Origin: Panaeolus papilionaceus | Lineage: Eukaryota > Basidiomycota > Agaricomycetes > Agaricales | Assembly: GCA_015501605.1 (NCBI GenBank) | Contig: JADNRZ010000040.1 | Coordinates: 62,001 to 126,000, forward strand | DNA length: 64,000 nucleotides | Reading direction: 5' to 3' | Shown here: positions 20,939-33,418 of the stretch, in pieces | How positions within the stretch are numbered: position 1 is the stretch's first letter | How the letters are laid out: every line of letters begins with the position of its first letter | Made by a program: the position numbers and the translations under genes | Notes under the pieces: model-generated | Databases searched by the model: none | The model's input: the letters and a program-made list of their open reading frames with translations, nothing else | Told to the model about the DNA's origin: nothing

Positions 20939-23065
20939 GGTTGTAGAACAAACAAGATGAGGATGCACGAATACGGTCTACGCGTGCGGCACGCGAAGTA
21001 CTCGAGTATACGTTCAGGGTGATAACACCTCGAGAGGAATGAGTCAAGGGGAGGAAGACGGTTTCGGCACAGGATTTATGAGGAACGCGACATTGATTCA
21101 AAGTATTAAACTCGGGCAGTATACTGAAGGTAACGAACATATGAACTGATAGACTGATAGAGGAAGAACTTGGGCCAGCATCAGACGAAGATGTGATTCA
21201 TGCCAATAGTGCAAGAATCGGGAAACTGTGAAACGAACAGAGACGTGGGTACGAGAAGGGGAGCGACAATACCAGATAAGAACACAGGCTGAACAAGAGA
21301 GAGTGATGTAGGTACACCCAGAGGCAGACCGCCGAAAGAGAACGCAGGAGTGAAGACTGGGAACAAGGATAGTGTCGGAGAAAGAACTCACCAATTAGAC
21401 CCTATTCGTCTGTCCCGAAATCCTGAATAAGAACGACTCCAGTTTGAGATCATCGAATACTCGTCTAAACTAATTGGTATAATCGATGAATTTGAGCATA
21501 CAACGATCTCGACAGGGCAAAGTTAAACAGAACGATTAAATTGATATTTACCTATAGTATCCTGACAGACGTGTACGCAAAACACCATCGCAAAACACCA
21601 TTGCTGTTCACATAAAATCGAAAAACGAGACCACCAACACCGAGGTGAGGAACACATCATTGCTCGCATCACATTGAGGCAAGACACGCAGAAATGAAGG
21701 ACACTGTAAAAACAAACCATGTACGGCCTCGCAACTCTCCTCAATTGTCTGTGTGTCTCCGATCCCAACTACCACCATCATCGTCCACCACCACCCACGT
21801 GTCTCCGCATCCCGTTTCCACCCTCCCTCGACGTCATTCACTGATATTTGCCATTGTCTCCTTTAAATCATTGTCCCCTGTTTCCCCTGATTTCTGCCTT
21901 TCGAGACGATTCCGTTTGGCGATGGGGAAAGAACGGAAATCGGATCGGGTGGATAGGTGACACGGACACGATCTGGGGATGGAGGGGAGGTCGAAATCGA
22001 AGATAACAAGGGTTATCAGTAGACCAAAAAGGTGTGCTGAGGGTATCAGATTATGAGGCTGGTATGCGCGGCACACGAGAAATCCAGGAGACATTGGAAG
22101 TTGAGAGGGGTATATGTGTTCAGGAAGAGAAAACGTTAGATACTGGATACGTTGATCAGCATGGAAGTTATCGTTGAGCTGAGGAGTGGATTTGGAATGG
22201 AGAGACGGAAAACGAAGATAAGTGCGCGAAGTGATGATAGAACTGGATTATGGATAGGTGAGTGACGAGTTGGTCAGGGATGCAAGAGAAGTGCGAATGC
22301 TAGTGCGTAGGACTAGGGAAGCAAGAGACCGCATACGAGCAACGAGGTGACGAGTGAACAGAGGAGCAAATGAGCCGATGTTAAAGGAGGTGAAATAACA
22401 TCAGAAAGACGAGAGGGGCGACGAAAGTGGAATGCAAGTAGCAACAAAATGAACCATGGTGACACACAGGTAGAATGAGAGTTCGTCGCGACTGATGATT
22501 TCCCTTCAAAATCAACCACTGATGAATCTCGTGCAACGATGGAACCCGGTTTTTCGGCAAATTCGGAAGCGATGTCTCGGCGGGATCAGTGACACATATA
22601 ATAGAAGCCTGCAAGGAGGTCTCTATAAGATAGGGGCGCATCAACGAGGCTGAGTTGGGAGATTGAGAGTTAATGATGCACGAAAACAAGAGCAAAAGAG
22701 ACGAGGACATGCACAAATAACGATCGAACACATCGAGTTGAATCGGCACGGAGATGATTCAGGTGGGGATGAAACGTGTTCGTGACACGAGAGGCGACAT
22801 AGTTCATTGTAACAGTAGTGAGCGATAGCCCATATACACGTAAAGGATGAAAGAGACAAAACAACGACAGCCATATTTCAGACAGGATTGGATTAACGGC
22901 AAGGGTGGGGAAGTCAGAGCCCCGTCACCTGAGAGAGAAGCAAGGTTGAACGACGCAGAGTGGTAATGACACAATGAGAGCCTGAAGACAATGAAAGGAG
23001 AACGAGGGACAAGGCAGGAAACGAGATGCGCCTGGAGATGAAATGAGGCAAGATTGAGAGTTTCT
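20939..23065 (-). repeat. R1-type block (minus orientation), paralogous to 39,552-41,110
   Basis: Purine-rich on the plus strand. From 21,347 to about 23,065 it matches 37,955-38,009 plus 39,552-41,110. The site CAATTAGACCCTATTCGTCT at 21,394 is the empty counterpart of the element insertion at 38,010. No gene seen; long minus-strand frames are Ser/Leu/Pro-rich. Confidence 0.6.
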
Positions 23066-23069
23066 ACTA

Positions 23070-23460
23070 TTGAACAGGACATGCTCGTTCAAATACGTAT
23101 CTATGTACATCAGTGACTCGAACCCTGTATCTCGGCTTGCTGAGTTTCCGTTTGAGCGTCCAGCGAGTCGAGATTCAGTCGGACGAGATCACGCATAAGT
23201 TTGCGACGAGAACATAACATTGAACAAAATAAATTTAATTAACAGATGATCAACAGACCATTTCTTCCTCACACCGCTCCATTCCCTCCATGAGCTACCC
23301 AAATCCGTCCTTCGTAACTACAACGAACGGAAATCGAGATATTTATATTTTTAAAAACCATTCTACATGGACGCGAAACGAATGTAGAGAGAATGGTAGA
23401 GAGAGCAGCGCTGATGAGCCAACACTAAATAGACGGATGAAAGACACAAAGAAACAACAA
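23070..23460 (+). repeat. Dispersed repeat with CTGTATCTCGGCTTGCTGAG
   Basis: Matches 42,090-42,540 closely and 27,190-27,560 more weakly. It includes CTGTATCTCGGCTTGCTGAG, an AAATAAATTTAAT stretch and a C-rich segment CACCGCTCCATTCCCTCC. No coding frame is conserved. Confidence 0.5.
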
Positions 23461-24795
23461 GGCGAAGTATTGCTCCCACATCACACATCATGTCAAAGAA
23501 GATACACATCAAGACGACAGTTCCAAGTTCTTCCATGTCGACGACACGACGCAGACCTATCCTCCAGTCGTAGCAATCGTCACAAGGCCGTCCAGTGGTC
23601 TACCATTCCCACCCCACCGCTACTTTCACCCTCCACCTTCTTTGCCTCATCCTACCTCTCGTCAGCACTTTCATTCCCCTTCCCCAATCTCCGTACTCTC
23701 CCCACACCACTCACCGACAATCTCCCTCGATTTTCTTCCTCCTATTCTTCAGTCTTGTCCTCAAGTAGAAGAGGCGCAGTCCACCTCTTCAACGTGCAAT
23801 AAGGACACCGTCGAGATACGATGAGATGGCGAGAGCCGGGTGAGACTCGTGTAGCATACCCCGTTCACAGATCAGAATGTGACAAAGAGAGCAGCAGGCC
23901 ATGACCCAATAGAGCGAGGATAGATTGATATGAAGCATGATATTCAAACCCGTAGATCGAGAACACAACATTCCGGGGTGGGCTGTTGAGATGGGTATAT
24001 GCGCGCAGAGGGAGGTGTGGGCTGATCCATGAATACGTGAGGGCTATGTGCGAGTGTTGCTCCGGGCGGTAATTGAAGACAAGCGATGAGAAAGCTCAGG
24101 ACGCAGGAACAAAACCAAGCAGAGGTACGCAAAAAGGAGGTATAGGATAGGATCGGAATGAAGAACGGTTGACGATGAAGGATGCGAGAGGAATAAGGAC
24201 TAGTTGAAGCACAGGGTGCGTTAGTGGGTATCAAACTTAGGGGGTGTGAGAGTGATGAACGTTGGTTAAGTGGATGAACACGATGCCTTGGCGACCGATA
24301 CAGGAAGAACCGCAGGTAGATTTTGTAAGGGAATCAGGGAGCGTAGAATGGGGAACGCGCTGACGAGGCAGCAGAGCAGCAAATGACGCGGGGTTAAAAG
24401 AGGCGGAGTGACAAGAGCGAGATGAGAGGCACGACAAAAAGGGAGCGCAGGAAGGAAAGAAGGAAGCAAGCTGAAACTAGGGAGAAACGTCCGCAAGTAA
24501 GAGAACTCTCGCCGAATTCGGGAACAATGAACAAGGGTAGTCTGCGACTCAGGTGATAGAGGTAGGCATGCGTGCATCTACAGGGTAACGGTGGGGATGC
24601 ACCAGCAAAGCGGTGTTGAGAGGGTAGTGTGAATGAATGAACAGAGACGACGGAGAAACGAGTCAGCATGTCCACACCCAGAGATAGAACGCGTCGAGTT
24701 CATCCATGAGAACTGGGTGACAGTGACGATGATTCAGGGCGCGAAAATGCATTCGTGCCATGAGAGACAATGAAATTGAGTTCAGAGAGGTAACT
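23461..24795 (-). repeat. R1-type repeat, no gene
   Basis: Purine-rich on the plus strand with the R1 landmark GAGATGGGTATAT at 23,988-24,000 and the block ATTCGTGCCATGAGAGACAA near 24,752. No supported gene. Confidence 0.5.
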
Positions 24796-25912
24796 GATCA
24801 TGCCCAGTCAAAACCGGCTCCGCAAGATTCTGCGACAAGCCGCAAAAATCTGTGGAAAGCTGCCAACCTCTGCGATTCTCAGATGTTTTTCTGAACCTCA
24901 GAGAATTGCAGAGCTTAGCAGTTTTTGTGCAGTTTTTTTCGTGAATCTGCACTTGTCCGAGGGATATATTGTCTTGTTCTCATCAGAATAATGCAGAATT
25001 TGATTGAACTCTGCACAATTCTGCGCTTCTCTGACGCTCATAAATATATGGAAATTCTGATTATGTATCATAAGAAAAATACCCAGAAGAGTATACATAC
25101 GGACTATCTACACTGGCCTACCCTGTGAAGTTTATTTAGCGACTTGAGACGGGTGTTCTGGAGTGGCAGGGACAAAGGTCAGTTAAACGATGAGATACCT
25201 GATAATCATCCTAGTCACATACCATAAGCAAAAGGATTTGACTGGGTTCACGCTTGCGTCAATACATGAGTATATGCGTGTTTAAACACAAGAAATGGCA
25301 TAATATAGGCTCACCTTTGACGGGAAATGCAACCGCTTGAGATCAGGGGGGTTCCAGGTGCTCGATCACTGTATGGGTGGCTGTATGGTGAAACGGTAGT
25401 TGCGGTTGGAGTACTTGTCGAGTTATCTCACCTGTACTGGCCCGAACACAGTAGTGAGGCTAGCGTGAATCAGACCCCAGATAAGTATCCAGCTAAAGGA
25501 AGAGGTGTGTTAGAGGCGGGAGGAGAGGGAAGGAGAAGGAAAGAAAAGGGAGGTGGTGGAAGATGAAAGAGTGGGTTGAAGCGTCGACTCGGAGATTGTG
25601 TCAAAATCCAACAGATGCCCATTTCAAGCTGAGTTTGAAACAAGGCGGTAGGCTCCGCATGAGATAACGAGGCTTTGATGTGGTCAAGTTCAGGCCAAAT
25701 ATCCTTAGGGCGAGTGAGATTGTCTTTGAAATTTTCAACTCAAGACGCACATAAATAAACCTTATTTTCATTGCCAACTTTCAAACGTCGTTAAAACACA
25801 GATTTTTGCGGATTTTGCAGATTCCTCAGACATACGCAGACCTGTGCAGAGAGCTGCAGAGAGTCCCAGATCATGCAGAAATTTGCGGAGCCGGTTTTCA
25901 CTGGGGATCATG
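24796..25912. mobile_element. 1.1-kb TIR element with 7-bp target duplication GATCATG
   Basis: The element spans 24,803-25,905. The left end is CCCAGTCAAAACCGGCTCCG; the right end, reverse-complemented, is CCCAGTGAAAACCGGCTCCG. GATCATG directly repeats at 24,796-24,802 and 25,906-25,912. Both subterminal zones are rich in CTGC/GCAGA words. Low coding capacity marks it as non-autonomous; an 8-bp imperfect duplication (TGATCATG/GGATCATG) would suit hAT or KDZ-type elements. Confidence 0.75.
25470..25740 (-). CDS. Possible captured exon inside the 1.1-kb element
   Basis: An open minus-strand frame lacking an initial Met reads RPKDIWPELDHIKASLSHAE, then FQTQLEMGICWILTQ, before becoming Pro-rich and stopping at 25,470. 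The composition of the first part is protein-like and differs from the surrounding repeat. It could be one exon of a captured gene. No family is recognised. Confidence 0.25.
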
Positions 25913-26640
25913 CATCATGGTTCATAATGAGCGTCGTGAGCATTGGCGTAGGTTATTGCAACTGCCGACAAGGTCGACATTGAAGGTGATGAACAAAGGA
26001 AGCTTTCCACCCTGCCAACCTGTTTGTTTGTTTGTTTGTTTGTTTGTTTGCGGCTCTTACGGCAAACGCCAGGTCTCATCGGTTCGTTGCGTGTGACGTC
26101 GACGCACCAGTACAGTGTACTTACACGCGTCTTTGCGTCGTAGGCTTGTAACCGCTCACACGATGGCTCATGACCCTGCATTCATTTAAATCGATAAGCG
26201 AGTCGTCATAAAATCACTTTTTGATGTTCTCATCACCATGAATGACTCACTAAATATCCGTTTTGTACTCATCCTCCATTGAATTCTTACCCACACCAGT
26301 AACTACAGGCTAATTCGTTCCATCTTAGGCTCAGAAGAGCGTCACGCTCCCCATCGGTGTCCCACACTTGCTGTTATTAGGGTCTTCTAACCTCGTTTTA
26401 ATATAGTCCCCGAATGCCCTTTCTCTTGAAAACCAAAAATAATGGAAAAAACTATGTATATACTGATCTACTTCGCTCACAGTCAAGACTTGAGGGAAGG
26501 TATTCCTGCCAGGGTCGAGATACGCGAAGAAATATTCGAGTTCATTTGTACGGTATATGATCTGAGTGATATGTAAGTAGCGGAGAATGCCGAGAGAGAA
26601 CGTCGTGCGGCGCAGACGCTGATAACATTATCGAGCGATG
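25913..26640. other. Gene-free flank with R2 copy
   Basis: Contains the R2 copy at 25,960-26,070. Beyond it I see only a 40-codon frame near 26,455-26,577 with no support. Confidence 0.35.
25960..26070 (+). repeat. R2 repeat with the longest (TTTG)n tract
   Basis: R2 core ACAAGGTCGACATTGAAGG, then about seven TTTG units (26,023-26,051) and TACGGCAAACGCC. Confidence 0.65.
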
Positions 26641-26649
26641 AGATATATG

Positions 26650-27140
26650 TATGAAACGTGAAATGGTTGGCTGCTTAAAAAACAACAACACTAACGACGG
26701 ACGTGATCATGATGGCTGCCTCATGCCTGACACAATACAGCATACTCAAACTGAGGCAACGTCTTCAAGGTTGTTCTTCGACAACGATGACGATCCTCGC
26801 TCCCTGGGGTACCCACAAACTCATCAAGGGATCGCTTGATTACCATCTCTTAAATGGATATTGACACGCCCGCACACCAGAGCTGGTTTCTCAATGTCTG
26901 TATGTAGTGTGGTTTCTACTCAGAGGGGGTTCCTGCTGCTTGAAAGAATAATTTGAATTGGGATGCATTAAGTGAAATTTGTAATCCAAATAAATACGCA
27001 GTACGGAGGTCCGGAAAAAGGGCAGCAACCAGGCAGGAACTCCCTTCGCGAATTAAACCCACCACCCATTCCCGCTATTCCTGCCCGGGTCCTGCACCGT
27101 CTGAGTTTGGCAATTTCCCTGAAGGTGAGGACATCCAGTG
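26650..27140 (+). pseudogene. Paralogue of the 16,750-17,110 relic
   Basis: Shares IQHTQTE and YPQTH in the same frame and the long non-coding stretch ending near TACGCAGTACGGAGGTCCG. An in-frame TGA interrupts the position where the other copy reads Cys. Confidence 0.3.
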
Positions 27141-27189
27141 AGGTGGTATGAAACCGACGCCCTTGCTTGAGTATCCATGGACAATGATG

Positions 27190-29490
27190 ACTCTCAGGAC
27201 TGATCCTGTATCTCGGCTTGCTCGACATCCAACGGGAGTTTTCAAGTCAAACGAGTAATGAGGTTTCCTTCTGACTACTCACCTAGTCGGAATTCAATAA
27301 AATACTATATGTTATGAATTCGTTAAGGAGCATGTCACGCACGAACTCGCGATGAGAATATAAATTGAACAAACTAACTATATGTAACAGACAATCAACG
27401 CTGACACCGACCCTTTCTTCCACACACCACCACCACTCCCTCCACTCCCACCATCCCAAGACCGCCTCCACCAAAGACGTCTCGTCTTCACTCCCTTTAC
27501 TCGATCTCCAACCGCCCCCCAACATCCACGCACGATCCCGCTTCTCCTCCTGACACGCCATCACGAACAGTGCATATCACACAGCTCACGATGCTGCTCA
27601 CCACACACGTGCATCAAAAGGGTACCTGTCTTGGATCACGACTGTGGGTAGTGGATGAGAAATCGAAATTGAAGACCAACAGAGGTAGATAAGCCGAAGA
27701 AATGACGTAGAACACCCGTTCGCTGGAAGGACACAGCGAAGATGACACCGGAGACCAATGGAGAGCGACGTATCTATGTGCAGCATAGACGCGTGTGAAT
27801 GGAGTCTTTGAGATGGGTATATGCGCGCAGAACGAGTAAAAAGCGCGTTTGTACGCGTAGGGAATAAACATTGCAAGAAGTCGGTGAAGGGAGGGATCAC
27901 GAAGGAAGGAGCGAAGGATTTACGTATGTGCTCGAAAATGGGGGGTCAAATAGAACGGGTTGATGACAGGAGGGAAGTGACGAAAGGAGGGGATGGGAAA
28001 TGAATAAGAATGCAGTAGCAGCGCTAACGTGAACAACCTGGCTCAGAGGGTACCTGTAAAGCGGTGGGGTGACGAAGGACTGAAAGCGAGAACTTGGGGC
28101 AAGGTGAGATTGATAACAACGGCGGACATACAAGATGAATGTGGAACGAACAGAGAGAAACGTGGGTACGAGAACATGAGCAAGGAGTGGATGAAAGGAA
28201 GCGAGGTCAAACGAGTCATCAGAATCGCTCAATGAGAGAACGCAGTACGGCGAAAACATGTAAGCAGAGGGTGGACAACAAGAAATCTAGACCTTGTAAT
28301 CGAATGGGTTGTAGATGGCGATAACACAGGGAGGAGCAACACACCAGCGAGCGAAGATAGTTAGAGGCGGAAGCGGGAAAAGCAAGCTGAGAACGCACAA
28401 TTCAAGGGATCGAAGAGATGGGTATATCGATTAGGCGAGCACTGAGAAAAATGGAAGACACCGAGGAGACAAACACAGGAAGATCAACATAAGCCATAGT
28501 GCGAGGAGAGTTGAGGGGAGGAGAGAAGAAAATCCAAGGGAGTGTGGTTGAAAACTGGAGAGGTGCATGCGGAGGTAGAAAAAAATAGGACAGATGCGCG
28601 AAGGTGGGGCTGGAATAGCATTGGGATGAGGATTGTTGGACAAGAGGATCCACAGATAGAGCATACACCCGCGACGCGCCGGATATACGTACGGGATGAA
28701 AAAGCCTGATAAACAAAGAAGCGCAGGCCGATCTCAGACTAAGACGAGAATGGTGACTGGAGTGGGAAGCTGAGCAGAATGTGGTACGAGAAGGCGATGA
28801 GACGGGAGAGATGCACGATTGAACAAGACAGGAAGGTGATGAAGCAGTGAGACCCAACAAGGGAATGAGGGGGAGAGAAATCAGGAAGAGACCGATTGCT
28901 ACAACCAGTAGCGTTTCTTGATGGCAGGCGGAGAGATTTCTCTGGGCTGTCGGGGGGAGCGTGTCAGCGATGCAGGATTGAGAGGTGTAGGGAAAAAGAA
29001 TAAATGAACACAAAGGAAGCGATATAAGCACGTCTGCACTCGCAAATAGAACCCGTCGAGTTGGATCAGCGGGATGTAAAAATGCTCATCCGGTGATGAT
29101 GATTCAGGACAGTGCGTGTTCGTGGTATGAGAGATGATGAGACTGGATTCAGATAACGCAATGAGAGGCCGAAGACAAGAAAAGGGGAACGAGGGAGAAC
29201 GAAGGAAACAAGTTGCGCCTCAAGATGAACTGAGGCAACATGGAGAGTGTCTAGCTACACGCCTGTGGGGCTGTGTATGGGAGCGCGTCAGAGGCGTGGA
29301 GTTGAGGCGTCAATTGTCAAAAAATGAACGAGGAAAAGCAGGAAAAACACCAACGTGTCCACACTCAAAGATAGAACGTGGCGAGTTGGACATGCCAGAC
29401 ATGAAGAGGTTCTGAATCATCCAATGCGCATCAGCTAGTGACGGAAAAAAGACGTTCCTCACATGAGAGAAAATGAAACCGGATTCGGAG
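27190..29490 (-). repeat. R1 block paralogous to 35,400-37,250, no gene
   Basis: R1 landmarks GAGATGGGTATATGCGCGCA (27,810) and GAGATGGGTATATCGATT (28,414), plus GAGAAGAAAATCCAAGGGAG (28,523), all recur at 35,855, 36,489 and 36,596. Long minus-strand frames (for example 28,402-29,031) are base-bias artefacts not kept in the paralogous copy. Confidence 0.55.
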
Positions 29491-29499
29491 ATGTCGTAG

Positions 29500-29660
29500 G
29501 TCATAGCAACGTTAGTGAGCAAGGGACCAGGTCAATACGACTCTCAAAGAGACCAATGTTGGTGGTGATGGAGAAACGAACCACTCATGCCATCAACTGC
29601 CATCAACAGTTGGTTGTTTGTTTGTTTGTTTGCTTGCTTGCTTGGCTCCTCATACGGCAA
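29500..29660 (+). repeat. R2 repeat
   Basis: Contains AGCAAGGGACCAGGTCAATA and the tract GTTGTTTGTTTGTTTGTTTG followed by three CTTG units. Closest to the copy at 41,350-41,475. Confidence 0.6.
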
Positions 29661-29703
29661 ATCCTGCAGCTCGTTTCGTTATTGCCCACCCATAGAACCG
29701 TAA

Positions 29704-30060
29704 GTGATAGTTACACTTTCGCCCGACCATCATTATGGACCTGCCCCCGAGCTCACACTCGCATCCCATTTTATCTATGTAGAGGAATACAAACACCACT
29801 ACAAGTGGAAGCAGACGGACAACACTACCTTCCACATTCGAATTCGAAGGTACATCCATACCGAATGGAATCCCACTCGTAAACGGGCATCTAGGACATG
29901 TAGATTGGTACGCTTCCGGAATCCGGTTCGGTGGTCATTTCATAGATGATCGACTTTCTGACCTTGGGGTCTATCCAGTATCGGGCCGTGTTTACATCAA
30001 GAGTCTGGGGTACTTTGAGTGTGGGTTCAAACTGATAATGAGCTTGCAAACTGTGGACCC
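29704..30060 (+). pseudogene. Decayed coding exons, paired with 41,540-41,750 and 16,240-16,340
   Basis: The frame at 29,704 encodes HFIYVEEYKHHYKWKQTD then TTFHIRIRRYIH; the 41,540 copy keeps HFLYVKAPKHHYRRKQTH and TTLHIR. About 60 bp downstream, 29,938-30,050 encodes GHFIDDRLSDLGVYP, matching the relic at 16,240. A lost gene family with at least two conserved exons is the simplest reading; its function is unknown. Confidence 0.35.
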
Positions 30061-30099
30061 CTGCACGACATGAAGGTCTTTCATCCCCTATCTCCCAAC

Positions 30100-30345
30100 C
30101 TAGTCCCCCACAGTCTCAAAGTGACCGCCACAAATACGGGGACGTCCCCATCTTCTTCACTAACAACATGGGTTCACGCAGCATCACACTCCGACTCAGT
30201 GACGAGGAAAGGGGGGAAACGAGGGCGAGTTTTGAGTGGCATAGTGGCATCCGGGGGTGTGGGTGTCCAGGATTAGATTGGGCCTGCCACCGCCCCCGGT
30301 CCCTCGCGCACTGTACGCCATAAACAGCCTAAATCAGGAAGCAGT
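30100..30345 (+). pseudogene. Fragment related to the Ser/Pro-rich gene at 45.6 kb
   Basis: Positions 30,279-30,345 match 46,328-46,400 nearly base for base (CCTGC then CCCGGTCCCTCGCGCA, and AAACAGCCTAAATCAGGAAG). The preceding 180 bp instead match 41,775-41,950. This is a chimaeric gene remnant. Confidence 0.45.
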
Positions 30346-30349
30346 TTCA

Positions 30350-33300
30350 TTAATGTTGTATTTTGATACCCCAGCTATTACTTCGTTCTGCGTCTCTTTC
30401 TCCCTATGTGTTCCGAGAGGACTCATTCCACAGAAGACGCGGTCGTCCAATTTTTCTTAACGCATTGTGTTCCTCTGCTTTCCTAGCTGAAACCCCATCC
30501 CCACCCCCACTCCTCGCCTCGCATTCACATCCTCCTTCGCTGACTACTACACTTTCATCATCAACTGCTAGTTTTTCAACCTGCGGCTGTTTAGATGCAT
30601 CAACCACTCCATTCTCATCCCTCTTTCCATCTTCACTTCAAGCAATCTTTCAGTTTCATTCCTTTCGCTCACCCTCCCCTCATTCGGAGTCAATCCAGTA
30701 CTTCAGCCATCTTCTCGATGACGAGGGCCCTGTGTACACATTTTTCCCCTCTCCTCTCGCGTCCGGGTCCCGTCTCCACTCGCTAACCCATTTTGGCACC
30801 TCCTGGTACCTTTGTCGATGACTTATCTGCATTTAACGCTGCTCATTTCATGTTCGCGTTAACTTTATGCTTACACACGCTCCACTCCACATCACTCTCT
30901 CTTCGCCCCTCCGCCTGATTTCCGCGAGTTGCATTCCTGACTGTGCTCGAATTCGGCCACTAGCATCAAAGATCCTCCGCTACCTTGATGTCCAACCCTC
31001 AGTCTCATCCCTCGTCCACCTTCACGATATCATCCTGCCAATCGCCCACGCTGCGTCTGTATAACTGCGCGTTGTTATCTTTGAGCTCTGTTTTAATGCG
31101 AACAATTTTCTTATCTTCAGATGTCTTGTTTGCAAAAGTCACAGCTATGCAGTTTACACCTCAGATGTGAAATGGTTCCTGAAGCCGCATTCTCTGATGC
31201 TTGCATGACTGGTATATCACTGATGAGCTCCGAAGGCGCATATCAGTTTTCGCCTCAGTTTCGCCCCAGTTCGTCGCCATCATCCCTCGTTGTCTTCGTA
31301 TTTCGTATTTCGTCTCGTATTTCGTTCGTATTTCGTTGTTGCGCGTGCATTCGGCACCACCCTTCCCCTCGTTTCCCACATTTCCCTTAGCACTCGCAGA
31401 CCCCACGATCTTGCAACGTCGCGCTTACTCACACATTGTATTCTATTTTATCTCATTTTCATATCTCGACTTACCATAACGCGCACATCATCACCTCACC
31501 TGTCTTCTTGGCAAGTCACCGCTCATGAGGTTGACTCCTTTAAGCAGGGCCCCTCGCCGACTTGCCCCTGCTTATTTCCCCCTTGCTAGGAAAGTGCACT
31601 TCTTTTCCCAAGTTCTCTTTGTTCGTAATGCTTTGCTTTCGGGCGATAAATCTGCTACTCTGATATACTCTGTCGACGACTCACTATGAATAATTTTCGT
31701 TCACCTCGCATACTTGACCTTGCCCGGGATCCTATTTCTCTCTGTACCAGTGCAAGACGAGATAGATGAAGGTCCAAATTCAAATACGCCTCCTCAATCA
31801 TCATCAATGTACCTAGTATTCGTGCCCAGCCAAGGCCACAACCGACATCCACATGCATCCATGCTTTCTCGCGACTTTGGACGATTTCAAGCACTCATCA
31901 AACACGCGGTTGCTATCCGACCCTCCGCTACCTCGTCTTCACCCCACTGTCTAGGATCCCTATTCTCTGTTTCTCCTTTCTTTGTTTTCATCGGTCAATT
32001 TCCGTGTTCTCATTTGCGTCGTCTTCTCTTCGCTTTTATATTCATTTCATGTCTGCGCTCGCCTTATAGACTATTCACTTTGCATCGCCACCACCCCACT
32101 AACCCATCCACCAACCCTTTCTTTTCATGTTACTGCTCTTCGTCGTCCTACCGCCACGCGTTCATCAACGACGTACTTCCCTGGGTCGAAGGCGATTGTT
32201 ACTTGTTGTAGCGATCATTGTACATCACATGCTCGTAATACTGATATTCAAGGAATCTATCGAATGAAGTATCTGTGCTGGGATATACTACGTTGGGTCA
32301 TCATGCGGCAAAATCTACAGATCTTGATTCTTGCGTATACCCTGTGCTTTTACGAGCACCTATGGTATATTGCGAGTGGTACTCAGCGCGGAAGTTGTCA
32401 ACGAGAGCGGAGAGGGAAGAAGGAGCGGAGGTATGAAAAGCAACTAGCGGTGCGCAAAGATGAGGGTTGGAGTGGAATCAGGGTGAAGACTGGTCAATGA
32501 CAAGACGAGGGACACAAATAGCGTATAAGCATGCGGCGCGTACGGGGTGAAAATACAACAAAATGAATGAGCCATGAGGTGGAAATCAGATTTGGGGATG
32601 GTGCAAGAGTTCAAGCCGCTGAAAGCGCACATTGAGCCTGGTTTTTAGCCTCCGAGTATGATTCCGCTCAGTACCCGCCAGACATCACAGTAGATTACAT
32701 TCATGATAGGAGGAGAGGTGGGTGAAAGATATGCATGCGCTCCGCGCGTCAGATATAGATGTATAACAAAACACAGCAAGTAGTATGGGACAAGGGATGG
32801 AAAACGACCTTAACGGAGAAACATGAGAAGCGCTAGGGTGAAAAGCTGGTAATTGTGGTATCGGTCTAGCTCAGAAAGAACCCGTTGAGAGTGAGACAGA
32901 GAGATAAAATTCATGACAATATAGAAAAATAAAATGAGCATGAAACACCCAGAGACCTGGCACGACAATATGAGCGAGCGGGGATAGAAGAAAGCGTCGT
33001 TAAACGAGACAGGCGATAGAGGCCAAAGTGAAAAAGAAGCGGCGCTAGATTTCCTTGAGGTTTTATAATCGCCATTCATCAAACGGACACTCTGAACGTC
33101 GCTGGGACCTTGTTCAAAATGTGCCTCACCCTCGGAAAAATGTCTGAAAAACACATAACTAGCAAACTCAACCCTGGTGTGAATTCAACAGGTTTGGTGA
33201 GGCAGCCTATTGTTTGTTATGGAGCGTGGCAAAGTCCTGGTTAACAAGCAAGATGGTGCGGTCTTTTCATCCCGATACCGGGATTCCACCAAACTAAGTT

Positions 33301-33400
33301 TTCATGACTAGCACCTGAAAACGTTATAACCCTCGTGCAAATTGTCTATTCACTTCTTCTCTGCTACCCATCTTTCCCTACCTCCCACGCCAGCAGTTAA
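30350..33400. other. Three-kilobase stretch without a supported gene
   Basis: Pyrimidine-rich to about 32,200, then purine-rich. Positions 31,250-31,430 occur inverted at 61,740-61,970. Frames such as 31,714-32,211 are Ser/Pro/His-rich with no splice or paralogue support. The last 100 bp before 33,400 are C/T-rich and likely the promoter and leader of the carboxypeptidase gene. Confidence 0.4.
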
Positions 33401-33418
33401 AACAACCACTTGAAGACG

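Noticed and set aside
26023..26051. (TTTG)n as an isolated microsatellite
   Set aside because: Conserved flanks in nine copies show it is internal to the R2 repeat.
28402..29031. 209-codon minus-strand open frame
   Set aside because: Lies in an R1 repeat; the paralogous stretch at 36.4-37.1 kb is interrupted.
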